Source: Rhodoplanes sp046000175 (GTDB taxonomy: Bacteria; Pseudomonadota; Alphaproteobacteria; Rhizobiales; Xanthobacteraceae). From it: a stretch of DNA of 64,000 nucleotides. Position numbers and translations under genes: made by a program. The notes under the pieces are model-generated. The model made no database searches, was not told the origin of the DNA, and worked only from the letters and a program-made list of their open reading frames with translations. The DNA is taken from the NCBI RefSeq assembly GCF_046000175.1, contig NZ_JBEOMB010000020.1, forward strand, positions 1 through 64,000, in the 5' to 3' direction. Shown piece by piece: positions 53,917-63,014 of this stretch (the stretch's first letter is position 1; every line of letters begins with the position of its first letter).

Positions 53917-54375
53917 GTGAGAATCGCGGTCGCCAGCCAGAACTTCCGAACCGTGACGGGCCATGCCGGCAAAAGCCGGCGCTTCCTGGTGTTCGAGGCG
54001 GAGCGCGGGGCGCCGCCTCGCGAGGTCGCGCGCCTCGACCTGCCGAAGGAGCTTTCCATTCACGAGTTCGCCTGCGACGGCCCGCATCCGTTGTTCGCGG
54101 TCGATGCCGTGATCGCCGGCAGCGCGGGCGCGGGCTTCGTTCGCCGCATGGCCGAGCACGGCGTCACCGCGGTCGCGACCGCGGAACCCGATCCCGCCAC
54201 GGCTGTCGCCGGCTTCCTGGACGGCACGCTGGCGGCCGCCGGCCCGCACGATCACGCCGCGCACGATCACGCCGCGCACGATCATGCGACGCACAGTCAT
54301 GGCGCGGATCGGAGCGGCGCACGTGATCAGGACCACGAGGACGACTGCGGCGACTGCTGCTGCGGGCACATCTGA
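53917..54375 (+). CDS. NifX-like dinitrogenase iron-molybdenum cofactor-binding family protein with His/Cys-rich tail
   Basis: 152 residues from GTG 53917 (GGAG 7 nt upstream). The N-terminal domain has the NifX/NafY-like core VRIAVASQNFRTVTGHAGKS and IHEFACDGPHP. The C-terminal region has tandem HDHAA units (about residues 112-126), then an Asp/Cys-rich end (EDDCGDCCCGH), a strong metal-binding signature. The family binds iron or FeMo-cofactor intermediates, but no nif genes lie in the window, so metal storage or transfer to another protein is possible. Confidence 0.85.
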   Translation: MRIAVASQNFRTVTGHAGKSRRFLVFEAERGAPPREVARLDLPKELSIHEFACDGPHPLFAVDAVIAGSAGAGFVRRMAEHGVTAVATAEPDPATAVAGFLDGTLAAAGPHDHAAHDHAAHDHATHSHGADRSGARDQDHEDDCGDCCCGHI

Positions 54376-54476
54376 CCTGGCGAACCGGCTCGATCGATCC
54401 CGCCGCGTTCGTCGTCACGGTCACCGCGCGTGTCTTTCATGGCGCGGACGCGCCGCACGACCGACGAGGCGGGGCG

Positions 54477-54956
54477 ATGAACGAGCTGTCGCTGGACGGT
54501 GCTCTGGACGGCGGACGGCATCGCATGCGCGTGCGCGTCTACATCGAGGACACCGACTTCTCCGGCATCGTATATCACGCGAGCTACCTGCGGTTCCTCG
54601 AGCGCGCGCGCACCAACTACATGCGACTGCTCGGGGTGCACCAGCGCCGGCTGTGGGACGGCACCGACGAGTCCCTGCCGCGATACGCCTTCGTGGTGCG
54701 CGCGATGACGCTCGAGTTCCTGAAGCCGGCCGTCATGGACGATCTGTTGACCGTCACGACCGCGACCGACACGGTCGGCGGTGCATCGATGATCCTCGCG
54801 CAGACCATCATGCGAGGCGCCACCCTCCTGATCGAGGCCCGCGCGCGCATCGCGCTCGTCTCCGGCGGCCGCGCGAGACCGTTCCCGAAGCCCCTGCGTC
54901 TCGCCCTCCAGACGATCGAGGACCGGTGCCGGACGGAGAACCTCGTTCCCACCTGA
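54477..54956 (+). CDS. YbgC/FadM-type acyl-CoA thioesterase (hotdog fold)
   Basis: 159 residues. The active-site segment EDTDFSGIVYHASYLRFLERAR carries the catalytic Asp of the YbgC family. A helix and beta-hairpin with MTLEFLKPAVMDDLLTV follow. Hydrolyses short acyl-CoA or acyl-ACP esters. It lies 101 bp after the NifX-like gene and is followed by a repeat-bearing gap; whether it belongs to the same transcript is uncertain. Confidence 0.85.
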   Translation: MNELSLDGALDGGRHRMRVRVYIEDTDFSGIVYHASYLRFLERARTNYMRLLGVHQRRLWDGTDESLPRYAFVVRAMTLEFLKPAVMDDLLTVTTATDTVGGASMILAQTIMRGATLLIEARARIALVSGGRARPFPKPLRLALQTIEDRCRTENLVPT

Positions 54957-55315
54957 TGAACGACCTCGAAGCCACGACGTCACCACCGTGTCCACGTCTC
55001 GGCTTCCGCTCGCACCACGCGCGTCGCAGGTCGGAGACGAGAGCGACGTGATCTTACGGATTGACGCATTTTCCGGGGCGTGAAAGTCATATTCACCTCG
55101 TGGAATGCGTTGGAGTCGAGCCTCGCGACGTCGGATCCGATCCGGCACAGGTGCGACGCCGACACGTGACACGCCGGTCCGAGCGCGGCCTTCCGAACAG
55201 GGCCTTCCGAAAAGGGCCTGCCGAGCACCGCCCGACCATCCGCACATGATCTCTCGACCGCGCCCCTCGGCCGAGACCCGCGCGCTTCCGCAACGACGCG
55301 ATCAGAGAGCTCCCG
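54957..55315 (+). promoter_or_regulatory. leader region of the cyd operon
   Basis: A 359-bp gene-free stretch upstream of cydA. It holds a TTGACG (55061) followed 23 nt later by CATATT, too widely spaced for an ideal promoter, and three 14-bp tandem repeats at 55187-55228. A canonical FNR box (TTGAT-N4-ATCAA) is not visible. Confidence 0.45.
55187..55228. repeat. three 14-bp tandem units in the cydA leader
   Basis: GGCCTTCCGAACAG, GGCCTTCCGAAAAG and GGCCTGCCGAGCAC follow one another exactly. Two units are near identical and the third is degenerate. They lie about 90 nt before the cydA start and could be tandem regulator sites or a 5' leader structure. Confidence 0.75.
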
Positions 55316-56914
55316 ATGATCGACCCGACCTTCGTCGAACTGTCGCGATGGCAATTCGCCGCTGTCGCCATGTACCACTTCATCTTCGTGCCGCTCACCA
55401 TCGGCTTGATCTGGATCCTGGTGATCATGGAGTCGGTCTACGTGATGACCGGCAAGCAGATCTACCAGGACATGTCGCGGTTCTGGACCAAGCTGTTCGC
55501 CATCAACTTCGCGCTCGGCGTCACCACCGGTCTGACGATGGAGTTCCAGTTCGGAACCAACTGGGCCTACTACTCGCATTACGTGGGCGACGTGTTCGGC
55601 GCGCCGCTGGCGATCGAGGGCCTGATGGCCTTCTTTCTCGAATCGACCTTCGTCGGCCTTCTGCTGCTCGGCCGCGATCGGCTCTCCAAGGTGCAGTATC
55701 TCCTGGTCGTGTTCCTGACGGCGCTCGGCACCAATCTCTCGGCGTTGTGGATCCTGGTCGCCAACGCCTGGATGCAGAACCCGGTCGGCGCCGAGTTCTC
55801 GGCCGAGACGATGCGGATGGAGATGACCGACTTCGTCGCGGTCCTGTTCAATCCGGTCGCGCAGGTGAAATTCATCCACACGGCCGCCGCCGGCTACGTG
55901 ACGGCGAGCATGTTCGTGATCGGGATCTCGGCCTGGTATCTGCTCAAGCGGCGTGACGTCGCTTTCGCCAAGCGCTCCTTCGCGGTGGCTGCCGGCTTCG
56001 GTCTCGCGTCCTCGTTGTCCGTCATCGTGCTCGGCGACGAGAGCGGCTACGAGCTCGGCGACGTCCAGAAGATGAAGCTCGCCGCCATCGAGGCCGAGTG
56101 GCACACCCAGCCGACGCCGGCCAGCTTCAACGTCGTCGCGATCACGGACCAGGACAAGCGCGAGAACAGCTTCGAGATCAAGATTCCCTGGGCGCTGGGG
56201 CTGATCGCGACCCGGTCGATCGACAAGCCGGTGCTCGGCATCGACGAGCTCGTCGCCCATGCGGAGACGCGCGTCCGCTCGGGCGTCGCCGCCTATGCGA
56301 TGCTGGAGAAGCTGCGCGCCGGCGACAAGGCGGCCGACACGCGCGCGAGTTTCGACCGCCACAAGAAGGACCTGGGATACGGCCTGCTGCTCAAGCGCTA
56401 CGTCGCCGATCCGGCGACCGCGACCGAGGACCAGATCCGGCAGGCCGCCTGGGACAGCGTGCCCCGCGTCCCCTACCTGTTCTGGAGCTTCCGCATCATG
56501 GTCGGGCTCGGGTTCCTGATGCTCGGCCTGTTCGCGGCGTCGTTCTATCTCCTGGCGCGCGGACGGCTGGAGAAGAACGCCTGGCTGCTTCGGGTGCTGG
56601 TGTGGTGCATTCCCCTGCCCTGGCTGGCGAGCGAGACGGGGTGGTTCGTCGCCGAGTACGGCCGGCAGCCGTGGGCGATCGGCGAGGTGCTGCCGACCTT
56701 CCTGGCCACCTCGGCCTTGACCACGACCGACATCGTCACCTCGATGGCGGCCTATCTGATCTTCTACTCGATCCTGCTGGCGATCGAGCTCTACCTGATG
56801 GTGCGCTTCGCACGGCTGGGGCCGAGCTCGCTGCACACCGGGCGCTATCATCACGAGCGCGCCGACAAGCGGGCCGATGCCGCGCCCGCGCCGCGCCTCG
56901 TTCCCGCCGAATGA
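55316..56914 (+). CDS. cydA: cytochrome bd ubiquinol oxidase subunit I
   Basis: 532 residues, about nine membrane helices, carrying the hemes b558, b595 and d. Signatures: LSRWQFAAVAMYHFIFVPLT with heme-ligand His, NFALGVTTGLTMEFQFGTNW, GEYGRQP-type AEYGRQPWAIGEVLPT, and a long Q-loop (about residues 245-380) of the long-loop type. Reduces O2 to water with very high affinity from ubiquinol. First gene of cydABXDC. Confidence 0.97.
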   Translation: MIDPTFVELSRWQFAAVAMYHFIFVPLTIGLIWILVIMESVYVMTGKQIYQDMSRFWTKLFAINFALGVTTGLTMEFQFGTNWAYYSHYVGDVFGAPLAIEGLMAFFLESTFVGLLLLGRDRLSKVQYLLVVFLTALGTNLSALWILVANAWMQNPVGAEFSAETMRMEMTDFVAVLFNPVAQVKFIHTAAAGYVTASMFVIGISAWYLLKRRDVAFAKRSFAVAAGFGLASSLSVIVLGDESGYELGDVQKMKLAAIEAEWHTQPTPASFNVVAITDQDKRENSFEIKIPWALGLIATRSIDKPVLGIDELVAHAETRVRSGVAAYAMLEKLRAGDKAADTRASFDRHKKDLGYGLLLKRYVADPATATEDQIRQAAWDSVPRVPYLFWSFRIMVGLGFLMLGLFAASFYLLARGRLEKNAWLLRVLVWCIPLPWLASETGWFVAEYGRQPWAIGEVLPTFLATSALTTTDIVTSMAAYLIFYSILLAIELYLMVRFARLGPSSLHTGRYHHERADKRADAAPAPRLVPAE

Positions 56915-56942
56915 CCCCGGACGCCGCCGAAAGGATCCTGAG

Positions 56943-58094
56943 ATGCTCGACTATGAGACCCTGAAGCTGGTCTGGTGGGTGCTGGTGGGCGTGCTGCTCA
57001 TCGGCTTCGCCATCGCCGACGGCATGGACATGGGCGTCGGCATGCTCCTGCCCTTCGTCGGGCGCGACGACGCCGAGCGCCGCGTCGTCATCAACACGGT
57101 CGGCCCGCACTGGGACGGCAACCAGGTCTGGCTGATCACGGCCGGCGGCGCCATCTTCGCCGCCTGGCCGGCCGTCTACGCGGCGGCCTTCTCGGGCTTC
57201 TATCTGGCGATGCTGCTGGTGCTGGTCGCGCTGTTCTTCCGGCCGGTCGGCTTCGACTACCGCTCGAAGCTGGAGGATCCGCGCTGGCGCAACGCCTGGG
57301 ACTGGGGGCTGTTCGCCGGCGGCCTGGTGCCGGCCCTGATCTTCGGCGTCGCCTTCGGCAACCTGCTGCAGGGCGTGCCCTTCCATCTCGACTCCTTCCT
57401 CAAGCCGCACTACGAGGGCACGTTCATCTGGGCGCTGCTGCCGCTGCTCAACCCGTTCGCGCTGCTCGCCGGGCTGATCAGCGTCGCGATGCTCGCCCTG
57501 CACGGCGCGCTGTGGCTGCAGATCCGCACCGATGGCGCGGTCGCCGCGCGGGCGAAGCTCGCCGTCTCGCTGCTCGCCCTGGTCGTGACCGGCGCCTTCG
57601 CGCTCGGCGGGGTGTGGGTGTGGCTCGGGATCGACGGCTACCGGATCGTCTCCGAGCCGGCCCATTCGGCCCTGCCGAATCCGCTCGCCAAAGAGGTCGT
57701 CCGCGAGGCGGGCGCCTGGTTCGCCATCTACGCCACGCTGCCGGTCGCGATGCTGCTGCCGGCGACCGGGCTCCTCGCCCCGCTGGCGGCCCGCGCCCTG
57801 TCGGGCATGGACCGCCCCGGGCTCGGCTTCGTGGCGAGCAGCCTCGGCATGACCGGCATCATCGGCACGGCCGGCGCGGCGATGTTTCCGTTCGTCATGC
57901 CGTCGAGCTCGCAGCCGGACTCCAGCCTCACGGTCTGGGACGCGCCGTCGAGCCAGCTGACGCTGACGATCATGTTCTTCGCCGTCGTGATCTTCCTGCC
58001 GATCGTCCTCGGCTACACGCTGTGGTGCTACCGCGCGATGTGGGGCAAGGTCACGGTCGCGGAGATCGAGGCGAAGAAGCACCACGCCTACTGA
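56943..58094 (+). CDS. cydB: cytochrome bd ubiquinol oxidase subunit II
   Basis: 383 residues, eight membrane helices. Family marks: KLVWWVLVGVLLIGFAIADG, WDGNQVWLITAGGAIFAAWP and MTGIIGTAGAAMFPFVMPSS. ATG 56943 lies 28 nt after cydA. Forms the heterodimer with CydA. Confidence 0.97.
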   Translation: MLDYETLKLVWWVLVGVLLIGFAIADGMDMGVGMLLPFVGRDDAERRVVINTVGPHWDGNQVWLITAGGAIFAAWPAVYAAAFSGFYLAMLLVLVALFFRPVGFDYRSKLEDPRWRNAWDWGLFAGGLVPALIFGVAFGNLLQGVPFHLDSFLKPHYEGTFIWALLPLLNPFALLAGLISVAMLALHGALWLQIRTDGAVAARAKLAVSLLALVVTGAFALGGVWVWLGIDGYRIVSEPAHSALPNPLAKEVVREAGAWFAIYATLPVAMLLPATGLLAPLAARALSGMDRPGLGFVASSLGMTGIIGTAGAAMFPFVMPSSSQPDSSLTVWDAPSSQLTLTIMFFAVVIFLPIVLGYTLWCYRAMWGKVTVAEIEAKKHHAY

Positions 58095-58115
58095 AACCCG
58101 GAACCGGAGCCGACC

Positions 58116-58232
58116 ATGTGGTACTTTGCCTGGATCCTCGGGGTGACGGCGGCGCTCGCCTTCGGCGTCATCAACGTGATGTGGTACGAGTTCCAGAGCG
58201 AGTTCGAGCCGCCGGACGGCGGCCGGATCTGA
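58116..58232 (+). CDS. cydX: cytochrome bd oxidase small subunit CydX
   Basis: 38 residues, starting MWYFAWILGVTAALAFGVIN: one membrane helix with the conserved WYFAWILG start and a short acidic C terminus. CydX stabilises the heme-d pocket of CydAB. It begins 21 nt after cydB and is too short for routine ORF calling. Clear ribosome site (GGAG). Confidence 0.93.
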   Translation: MWYFAWILGVTAALAFGVINVMWYEFQSEFEPPDGGRI

Positions 58233-58260
58233 TCGCGTTCTGGACGCAGCAGCCGGGCCC

Positions 58261-60060
58261 GTGACCGCGCGAGCCGAAACGACGTATCTCAGGGGCCTAC
58301 GGCCGATCGCGCGGCGCGAGCTGCGCCTCGCGATCGCGGCCGGGCTGCTCGGCGGCACCGCCGTCGTGGCGCAGGCGTGGCTGGTCGCCACGATCCTGCA
58401 CGACGGCCTGTTCGAGGGGCGCGTCACGGAGTCGCTCCGCATCACGGAGTCGCTCGGCGATTCGCTCGCGCTCCCGTTCGTGCTGCTGGTCGTGATCGTG
58501 CTGCTGCGCGCCGCCGCCGCCTGGGCGGCCGACCGGTTCGGCTTCTCGGCGGCGATGCGGGTGGTTCCCGCGCTGCGCGCCGCACTGCTCGCCAAGCTCG
58601 ATCGCGCCGGCCCGGCCGGGCTGGCCGAGCGGCCGTCCGGCGAGATCGTCGCGGTCGTCTCGGAGGCGGCGCGCGGCGTCGAGCCGTTCTTCTCGCGCTA
58701 CCTGCCGGCCGTCGTCCAGGCCGCCGTGATCCCGCTCGGCATCGTTCTCGTCGTCGCGCCGCTCGACTGGATCTCGGCGCTCGCCTTCGCCGTCACGGCG
58801 CCGCTGATCCCGGTCTTCATGGTGCTGATCGGCAAGGGCGCCGAGGCGTTGAACCAGCGCCAATGGGGCCGCATGCAGCGCATGTCCGGCCATCTGCTCG
58901 ACGCGATCCAGGGGCTGCCGACGCTGCGCGCCTACAATGCCGGGGCGCGGATGATAGAGGCCGTCGCCGCGGCCGCGGACGCCTACCGGCGCGACACCAT
59001 GGCGGTGCTCCGCCTCGCCTTCCTGTCGGCGCTCACGCTCGAGTTCTTCGCCACCATGTCGATCGCCATCGTCGCGGTGCTGATCGGCTTCCGCCTGCTG
59101 TGGGGCGACATGAGCTACCAGCACGGCCTGTTCGTGCTGCTGCTGGCGCCGGAGCTCTACTTGCCGCTGCGTGCGATGGGCACGGCCTATCACGCCCGCA
59201 TGGAGGCGCTCGGCGCGGTGGAGCGGCTGGTCGCCTTCGAGGCCCTGCCGGACCTCGCCCGCGCCGGCCAGCCCGGCGGATCGGCCGAGACGGCCCCGCC
59301 TGCGGCGTCGTCGTCCGGCACCGCCGTCGCGTTCCACGACGTGCGGCTCGTCTATCCGGACGGGCGCGTGGCGCTCGACGGCGTGAGCCTCGACGTGGCG
59401 ACGGGCGAGACGGTCGCGATCGTCGGTGCCTCCGGGGCCGGGAAGTCGAGCCTGCTCGCGCTGCTGATGGGCTTCGTCCGGCCGAGTGCCGGCCGCATCC
59501 TGATCGACGGCCGCGACCTCGACGATCTGGACCTCGCCGGCTTCCGCCGCCGCATCGCCTACATCCCGCAGCGCCCGCGCCTGTTCACCGGGACCGTGGC
59601 CGCCAACATCGCCCTCGGCGACCCCGCCCCCGACCGCGACCGCATCCTGCAGGCCGCGCGTGCGGCGGCGATCGCCGAGCGGATCGCCGCCCTCCCCGAC
59701 GGCTTGGACACCGTGGTCGGCGGCGGCGGCCATGCCCTGTCGGGCGGCGAGGCGCAGCGGCTCGGCCTCGCCCGCGCCTTCTACCGCGAGGCGCCGCTCG
59801 TGCTGCTCGACGAGCCGACCGCCCATCTCGACGCCGAGACCGAGGCCGTGGTGCAGCAGAGCCTCGCGAGGCTGCGCCACGGCCGCACCATGCTGGTGAT
59901 CGCGCACCGGCTGGCGACTCTGCGCCACGCGGACCGGATCGTCGTCATGGAGAGCGGCCTTATCGCCGAAGCGGGCTGCGAGGCGACGCTGCGCGCCGCC
60001 GACGGCCGCTTCGCCGCGCTCCTGCGGTCGGCCGGCGTCGTGCCGGGATGGATGGGCTGA
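58261..60060 (+). CDS. cydD: thiol-reductant ABC exporter subunit CydD
   Basis: 599 residues from GTG 58261, 28 nt after cydX. An N-terminal six-helix ABC transmembrane domain is followed by a nucleotide-binding domain with Walker A GASGAGKSSLLALL, signature ALSGGEAQRLGLAR and Walker B VLLDEPTAHLD. With CydC it exports glutathione/cysteine to the periplasm, needed for assembly of cytochrome bd. Confidence 0.95.
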   Translation: MTARAETTYLRGLRPIARRELRLAIAAGLLGGTAVVAQAWLVATILHDGLFEGRVTESLRITESLGDSLALPFVLLVVIVLLRAAAAWAADRFGFSAAMRVVPALRAALLAKLDRAGPAGLAERPSGEIVAVVSEAARGVEPFFSRYLPAVVQAAVIPLGIVLVVAPLDWISALAFAVTAPLIPVFMVLIGKGAEALNQRQWGRMQRMSGHLLDAIQGLPTLRAYNAGARMIEAVAAAADAYRRDTMAVLRLAFLSALTLEFFATMSIAIVAVLIGFRLLWGDMSYQHGLFVLLLAPELYLPLRAMGTAYHARMEALGAVERLVAFEALPDLARAGQPGGSAETAPPAASSSGTAVAFHDVRLVYPDGRVALDGVSLDVATGETVAIVGASGAGKSSLLALLMGFVRPSAGRILIDGRDLDDLDLAGFRRRIAYIPQRPRLFTGTVAANIALGDPAPDRDRILQAARAAAIAERIAALPDGLDTVVGGGGHALSGGEAQRLGLARAFYREAPLVLLDEPTAHLDAETEAVVQQSLARLRHGRTMLVIAHRLATLRHADRIVVMESGLIAEAGCEATLRAADGRFAALLRSAGVVPGWMG

Positions 60061-60062
60061 GC

Positions 60063-61802
60063 ATGCCGGTCGTTCTCCGCCTTCTCCGGCTGATGCGGCC
60101 GCATGCGGCTTGGATGGCGCTCGCCGTCCTGCTCGCCGCGATCGTCGGCCTCGCCCAGGTGGCCCTCATGGCGACGGCCGGCTGGTTCATCACCGGCATG
60201 GCGCTGGCCGGCGTCGCCGGCGCGACCATGAACTACTTCACGCCCGCCGCCGTGATCCGCGGCCTCGCGATCGTCCGCACGGCCGGCCGCTATGCCGAGC
60301 GGGTGATCGGCCACGAGGCGACGCTGCGCTTCGTCGCCGGCCTGCGGCCGTGGCTGTTCGCACGGCTGGAGCACGGCGCCCCGGGCAACCTCCGCGGCCG
60401 GACCGACGGCGATCTGCTGACGCGGCTGCGCGCCGACATCGATCGGCTCGAGCACGCGTTCCTGCGCATCGTCGGGCCGCTCGCCGTGGCGCTCGCGGTC
60501 GCGGTGCCGTCGATCCTCGTGATGGCGGCCTACGACCGGCGGATCGCCGCCCTCGCGGCCGTTCTGCTGGCCGTCGCCGGCCTGGTGCTGCCGATCGTGC
60601 TGCTGCGCGCCGGCGCCCCCGCGGCGGCCCGGCTGACCGCCGGGACGGCGGCGCTCGGCGCGCGTCTCGTCGACGAGGTCGAAGGGCTGGCCGAACTCGC
60701 CGTCTACGATCCCGACGGCCTGCATCGCCGCGCCACGCTGGTCGCGAGCGACGCTCTCGTGGCCGACGAGCGTGTGCTGTCCAACACCACGGCGCTGAGC
60801 AGCGCCGGGCTGCTGCTCGCCGGCAACGCCCTGCTGGTGGCGGTCCTGCTGCTCGGCCTGCCCGCCGTGGCGGCCGGGGCGCTGGCGCCGGCCGACCTTC
60901 CGATGCTGGCGCTGCTCGGCCTCGCGCTGTTCGACGCGGTCGCCGCGGTTCCGCTCGCCGTGCAGGCGATACCCGCGGTCGTCGCCTCGGCCGACCGGGT
61001 GTTCGAGATCGCCGACCGGCCGCCCGGCGCCCCCGACCCGGCCGAACCCGTGCCGCTGCCGTGCGCCACCGACCTGCGTCTCGACGCCGTCTCGTTCCGC
61101 TATCCCGGCGCGACGCACGGCACGCTCGACGGCATCACGCTAAACTTGCCAGCCGGCCGCCGGATCGCCGTGGTCGGGCCGAGCGGCGCGGGCAAGTCGA
61201 CGCTGGCGCAGCTCGCGATGCGTTTCGAGCTCCCGCAGGCCGGCGGGCTCGCGCTCGGCGACGTGCCCTATGGTCGCCTGACCGGCGCGGCGGTGCGCAG
61301 CCGGATCGCGCTCGTCGGCCAGCGCGACCACCTGTTCGCGACGACGATCCGGGACAATCTCCTGCTCGGCGATCCGAACGCCGACGAGGAGCGCCTGCGC
61401 GAGGCGTGCCGGGTCGCGCAGATCCTCGATTTCGTCGAGGCGCTGCCGGAGGGCTTCGACACCTTCGTGGGGGCCCACGGCACCAAGCTCTCGGGCGGCG
61501 AGAGCCGGCGCCTGCTCGTCGCCCGCGCCCTGGTTGCAGGTCGGCCGATCCTGATTCTGGACGAGCCGACCGAAGGGCTCGACCCCGACACCGAGGCGCG
61601 GCTGCTCGACGCGCTGCTCGATGCCCCCGGCGTCGGGTCGCTGCTGCTCCTGACCCACCGCCCGGCGCGGCTCGATCGCATGGACGAGATCGTCCGGCTG
61701 GAGGGCGGCCGGGTGGTCTCGCGCTTCGACCCGCGAAGGACGACCGGCACCGACGCCGGCGGAGCCCACAGCGGCCCCGGACCGACGACGCGACCGACGT
61801 GA
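60063..61802 (+). CDS. cydC: thiol-reductant ABC exporter subunit CydC
   Basis: 579 residues from ATG 60063, 2 nt after the cydD stop (an in-frame ATG at 60048 is possible). Six membrane helices and a nucleotide-binding domain: Walker A GPSGAGKSTLAQLA, signature KLSGGESRRLLVAR, Walker B LILDEPTEGLD. Partner of CydD in the heterodimeric exporter. Confidence 0.95.
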   Translation: MPVVLRLLRLMRPHAAWMALAVLLAAIVGLAQVALMATAGWFITGMALAGVAGATMNYFTPAAVIRGLAIVRTAGRYAERVIGHEATLRFVAGLRPWLFARLEHGAPGNLRGRTDGDLLTRLRADIDRLEHAFLRIVGPLAVALAVAVPSILVMAAYDRRIAALAAVLLAVAGLVLPIVLLRAGAPAAARLTAGTAALGARLVDEVEGLAELAVYDPDGLHRRATLVASDALVADERVLSNTTALSSAGLLLAGNALLVAVLLLGLPAVAAGALAPADLPMLALLGLALFDAVAAVPLAVQAIPAVVASADRVFEIADRPPGAPDPAEPVPLPCATDLRLDAVSFRYPGATHGTLDGITLNLPAGRRIAVVGPSGAGKSTLAQLAMRFELPQAGGLALGDVPYGRLTGAAVRSRIALVGQRDHLFATTIRDNLLLGDPNADEERLREACRVAQILDFVEALPEGFDTFVGAHGTKLSGGESRRLLVARALVAGRPILILDEPTEGLDPDTEARLLDALLDAPGVGSLLLLTHRPARLDRMDEIVRLEGGRVVSRFDPRRTTGTDAGGAHSGPGPTTRPT

Positions 61803-61860
61803 GAAGACTCGACGGTCGGGGCGATGGGCCGAGCCGTTCGATCGGATTCATGTCCGGCGC

Positions 61861-61885
61861 GGCGCCCCCCGACACGGGGGGCGCC
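61861..61885. terminator. hairpin between convergent cydC and DUF2892 genes
   Basis: GGCGCCCCCC (61861-61870) pairs perfectly with GGGGGGCGCC (61876-61885) around GACAC. A very stable 10-bp stem between convergent genes, but no T-run, so a terminator or transcript end stabiliser is possible rather than proven. Confidence 0.55.
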
Positions 61886-61908
61886 GACCGCATCGGGACG
61901 GTCGAAGG

Positions 61909-62103
61909 TCAGGCCTTCGAGACGGCGCAGGTCTTGATGCCGATGATCGAGTAGAGCGGGCAGCGCGCGACCGCGGCGGTGAAGAGCGGAACGACGCCGA
62001 TCCAGGCCCAGACCGGGCCGCCGGCCAGCGCCCAGGCGATCAGGCCGGCGCCGAGCACGGCGCGCAGCACCCGGTCGATCAATCCCATGTTCTTCGCAAG
62101 CAT
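61909..62103 (-). CDS. DUF2892 (YgaP-type) small membrane protein
   Basis: 64 residues, two membrane helices. The N-terminal MLAKNMGLIDRVLRAVLGAG and the CPLYSIIGIKTC motif define DUF2892, a family often linked to sulfur-transfer/rhodanese proteins. No rhodanese domain here. Convergent with the cyd operon. Confidence 0.9.
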   Translation of the reverse strand: MLAKNMGLIDRVLRAVLGAGLIAWALAGGPVWAWIGVVPLFTAAVARCPLYSIIGIKTCAVSKA

Positions 62104-62226
62104 GTCGTCCTCGCTCGTTGTTGCCTCGGTCCAATGAGCGAGATCTAGGCTGCGCGACGCCGGTGGTCTGTGACCAAGTCACCCTGGCGGCCGGCCGGGA
62201 GCCGACCTCCTCGGCCGGCCGTGCCG

Positions 62227-62730
62227 TCAGAAGCAGCCGCCGTAGCCGCGCCGCCATCCCGGACCGCGACCGGTCCACGCGTCGCGCCCGCGACCGCGGC
62301 CCGCCGCCCAGGTCGGCCGGAGCGAGTCGTCGCGCAACGTGAAGGTCCGATCGTCGACCTTCACGGACTTGGCGACATAGGCGTCGGCCGGCATGCGGTC
62401 GGTGCGGAACCCGTCGACCGTGATAGACCGGCCGACCGGCGCGGCCTTCAGAACGTCGGCGACCGCCGCCGACGGGCCGAGGTGGAGATTGATCGTCTTG
62501 TCGCCGGTCCGGACGATCAGATGCGCGCCTTCCGAGGCGCGTCCGGTGGTCAGCTTGCACGGCCCGATCTTGGTGTCCGTCACAGTCCCGGCGAGCGTCA
62601 CGATCGGCGGCTTCTCGGCCCGGCGGGCGATCCCGGTGGCTTCGCCGGTCCCCTTCTGGGCAAACGCCGATCCGGCCGCCACGGCGACGATCAGCGCGCC
62701 GAGCGCCGCACGCGAACGAAGATGTCTCAT
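62227..62730 (-). CDS. exported protein of unknown function
   Basis: 167 residues from ATG 62730; upstream in-frame starts exist. Signal peptide ends AAGSAFAQ. The mature part (about 45-130) is beta-rich with VTLAGTVTDTKIGPCKLTTG and SITVDGFRTDRMPADAYVAK. This pattern suggests a small OB-like domain for a bound ligand. The C terminus is Gly/Arg/Trp-rich (GRGPGWRRGYGGCF). I recognise no named family. Confidence 0.65.
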   Translation of the reverse strand: MRHLRSRAALGALIVAVAAGSAFAQKGTGEATGIARRAEKPPIVTLAGTVTDTKIGPCKLTTGRASEGAHLIVRTGDKTINLHLGPSAAVADVLKAAPVGRSITVDGFRTDRMPADAYVAKSVKVDDRTFTLRDDSLRPTWAAGRGRGRDAWTGRGPGWRRGYGGCF

Positions 62731-63014
62731 CGCAGGTCTCCTGTCCTGCCCCCGTCCCTCCACGCCCCGTTGTCCGTACGCCCCTTGGCCGTCGCGCTCG
62801 CCGACGCTCCGATCGAGAGGAACGCGCCGTCGAGATCGATCGACCGGCGACATTGTGTACCGGCCGGGCTGACGTTAGCCTGACGGCCTCGTTCGAGGAC
62901 ATCGTCGCGCGTCACGGCGTCCGTTGCCGCCACCATCGATGCCGCGCCGCTCGGCACAGGCGCCCCGCGCGCATCGCGACGCTGCCGCCCCGCCGACCGA
63001 CAAGAGACACGTGC

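Noticed and set aside
52543..54375. Nitrogen-fixation gene cluster
   Set aside because: A NifX-like protein and DUF134 occur, but there are no nifHDK, nifB or nifE/N genes in the window.
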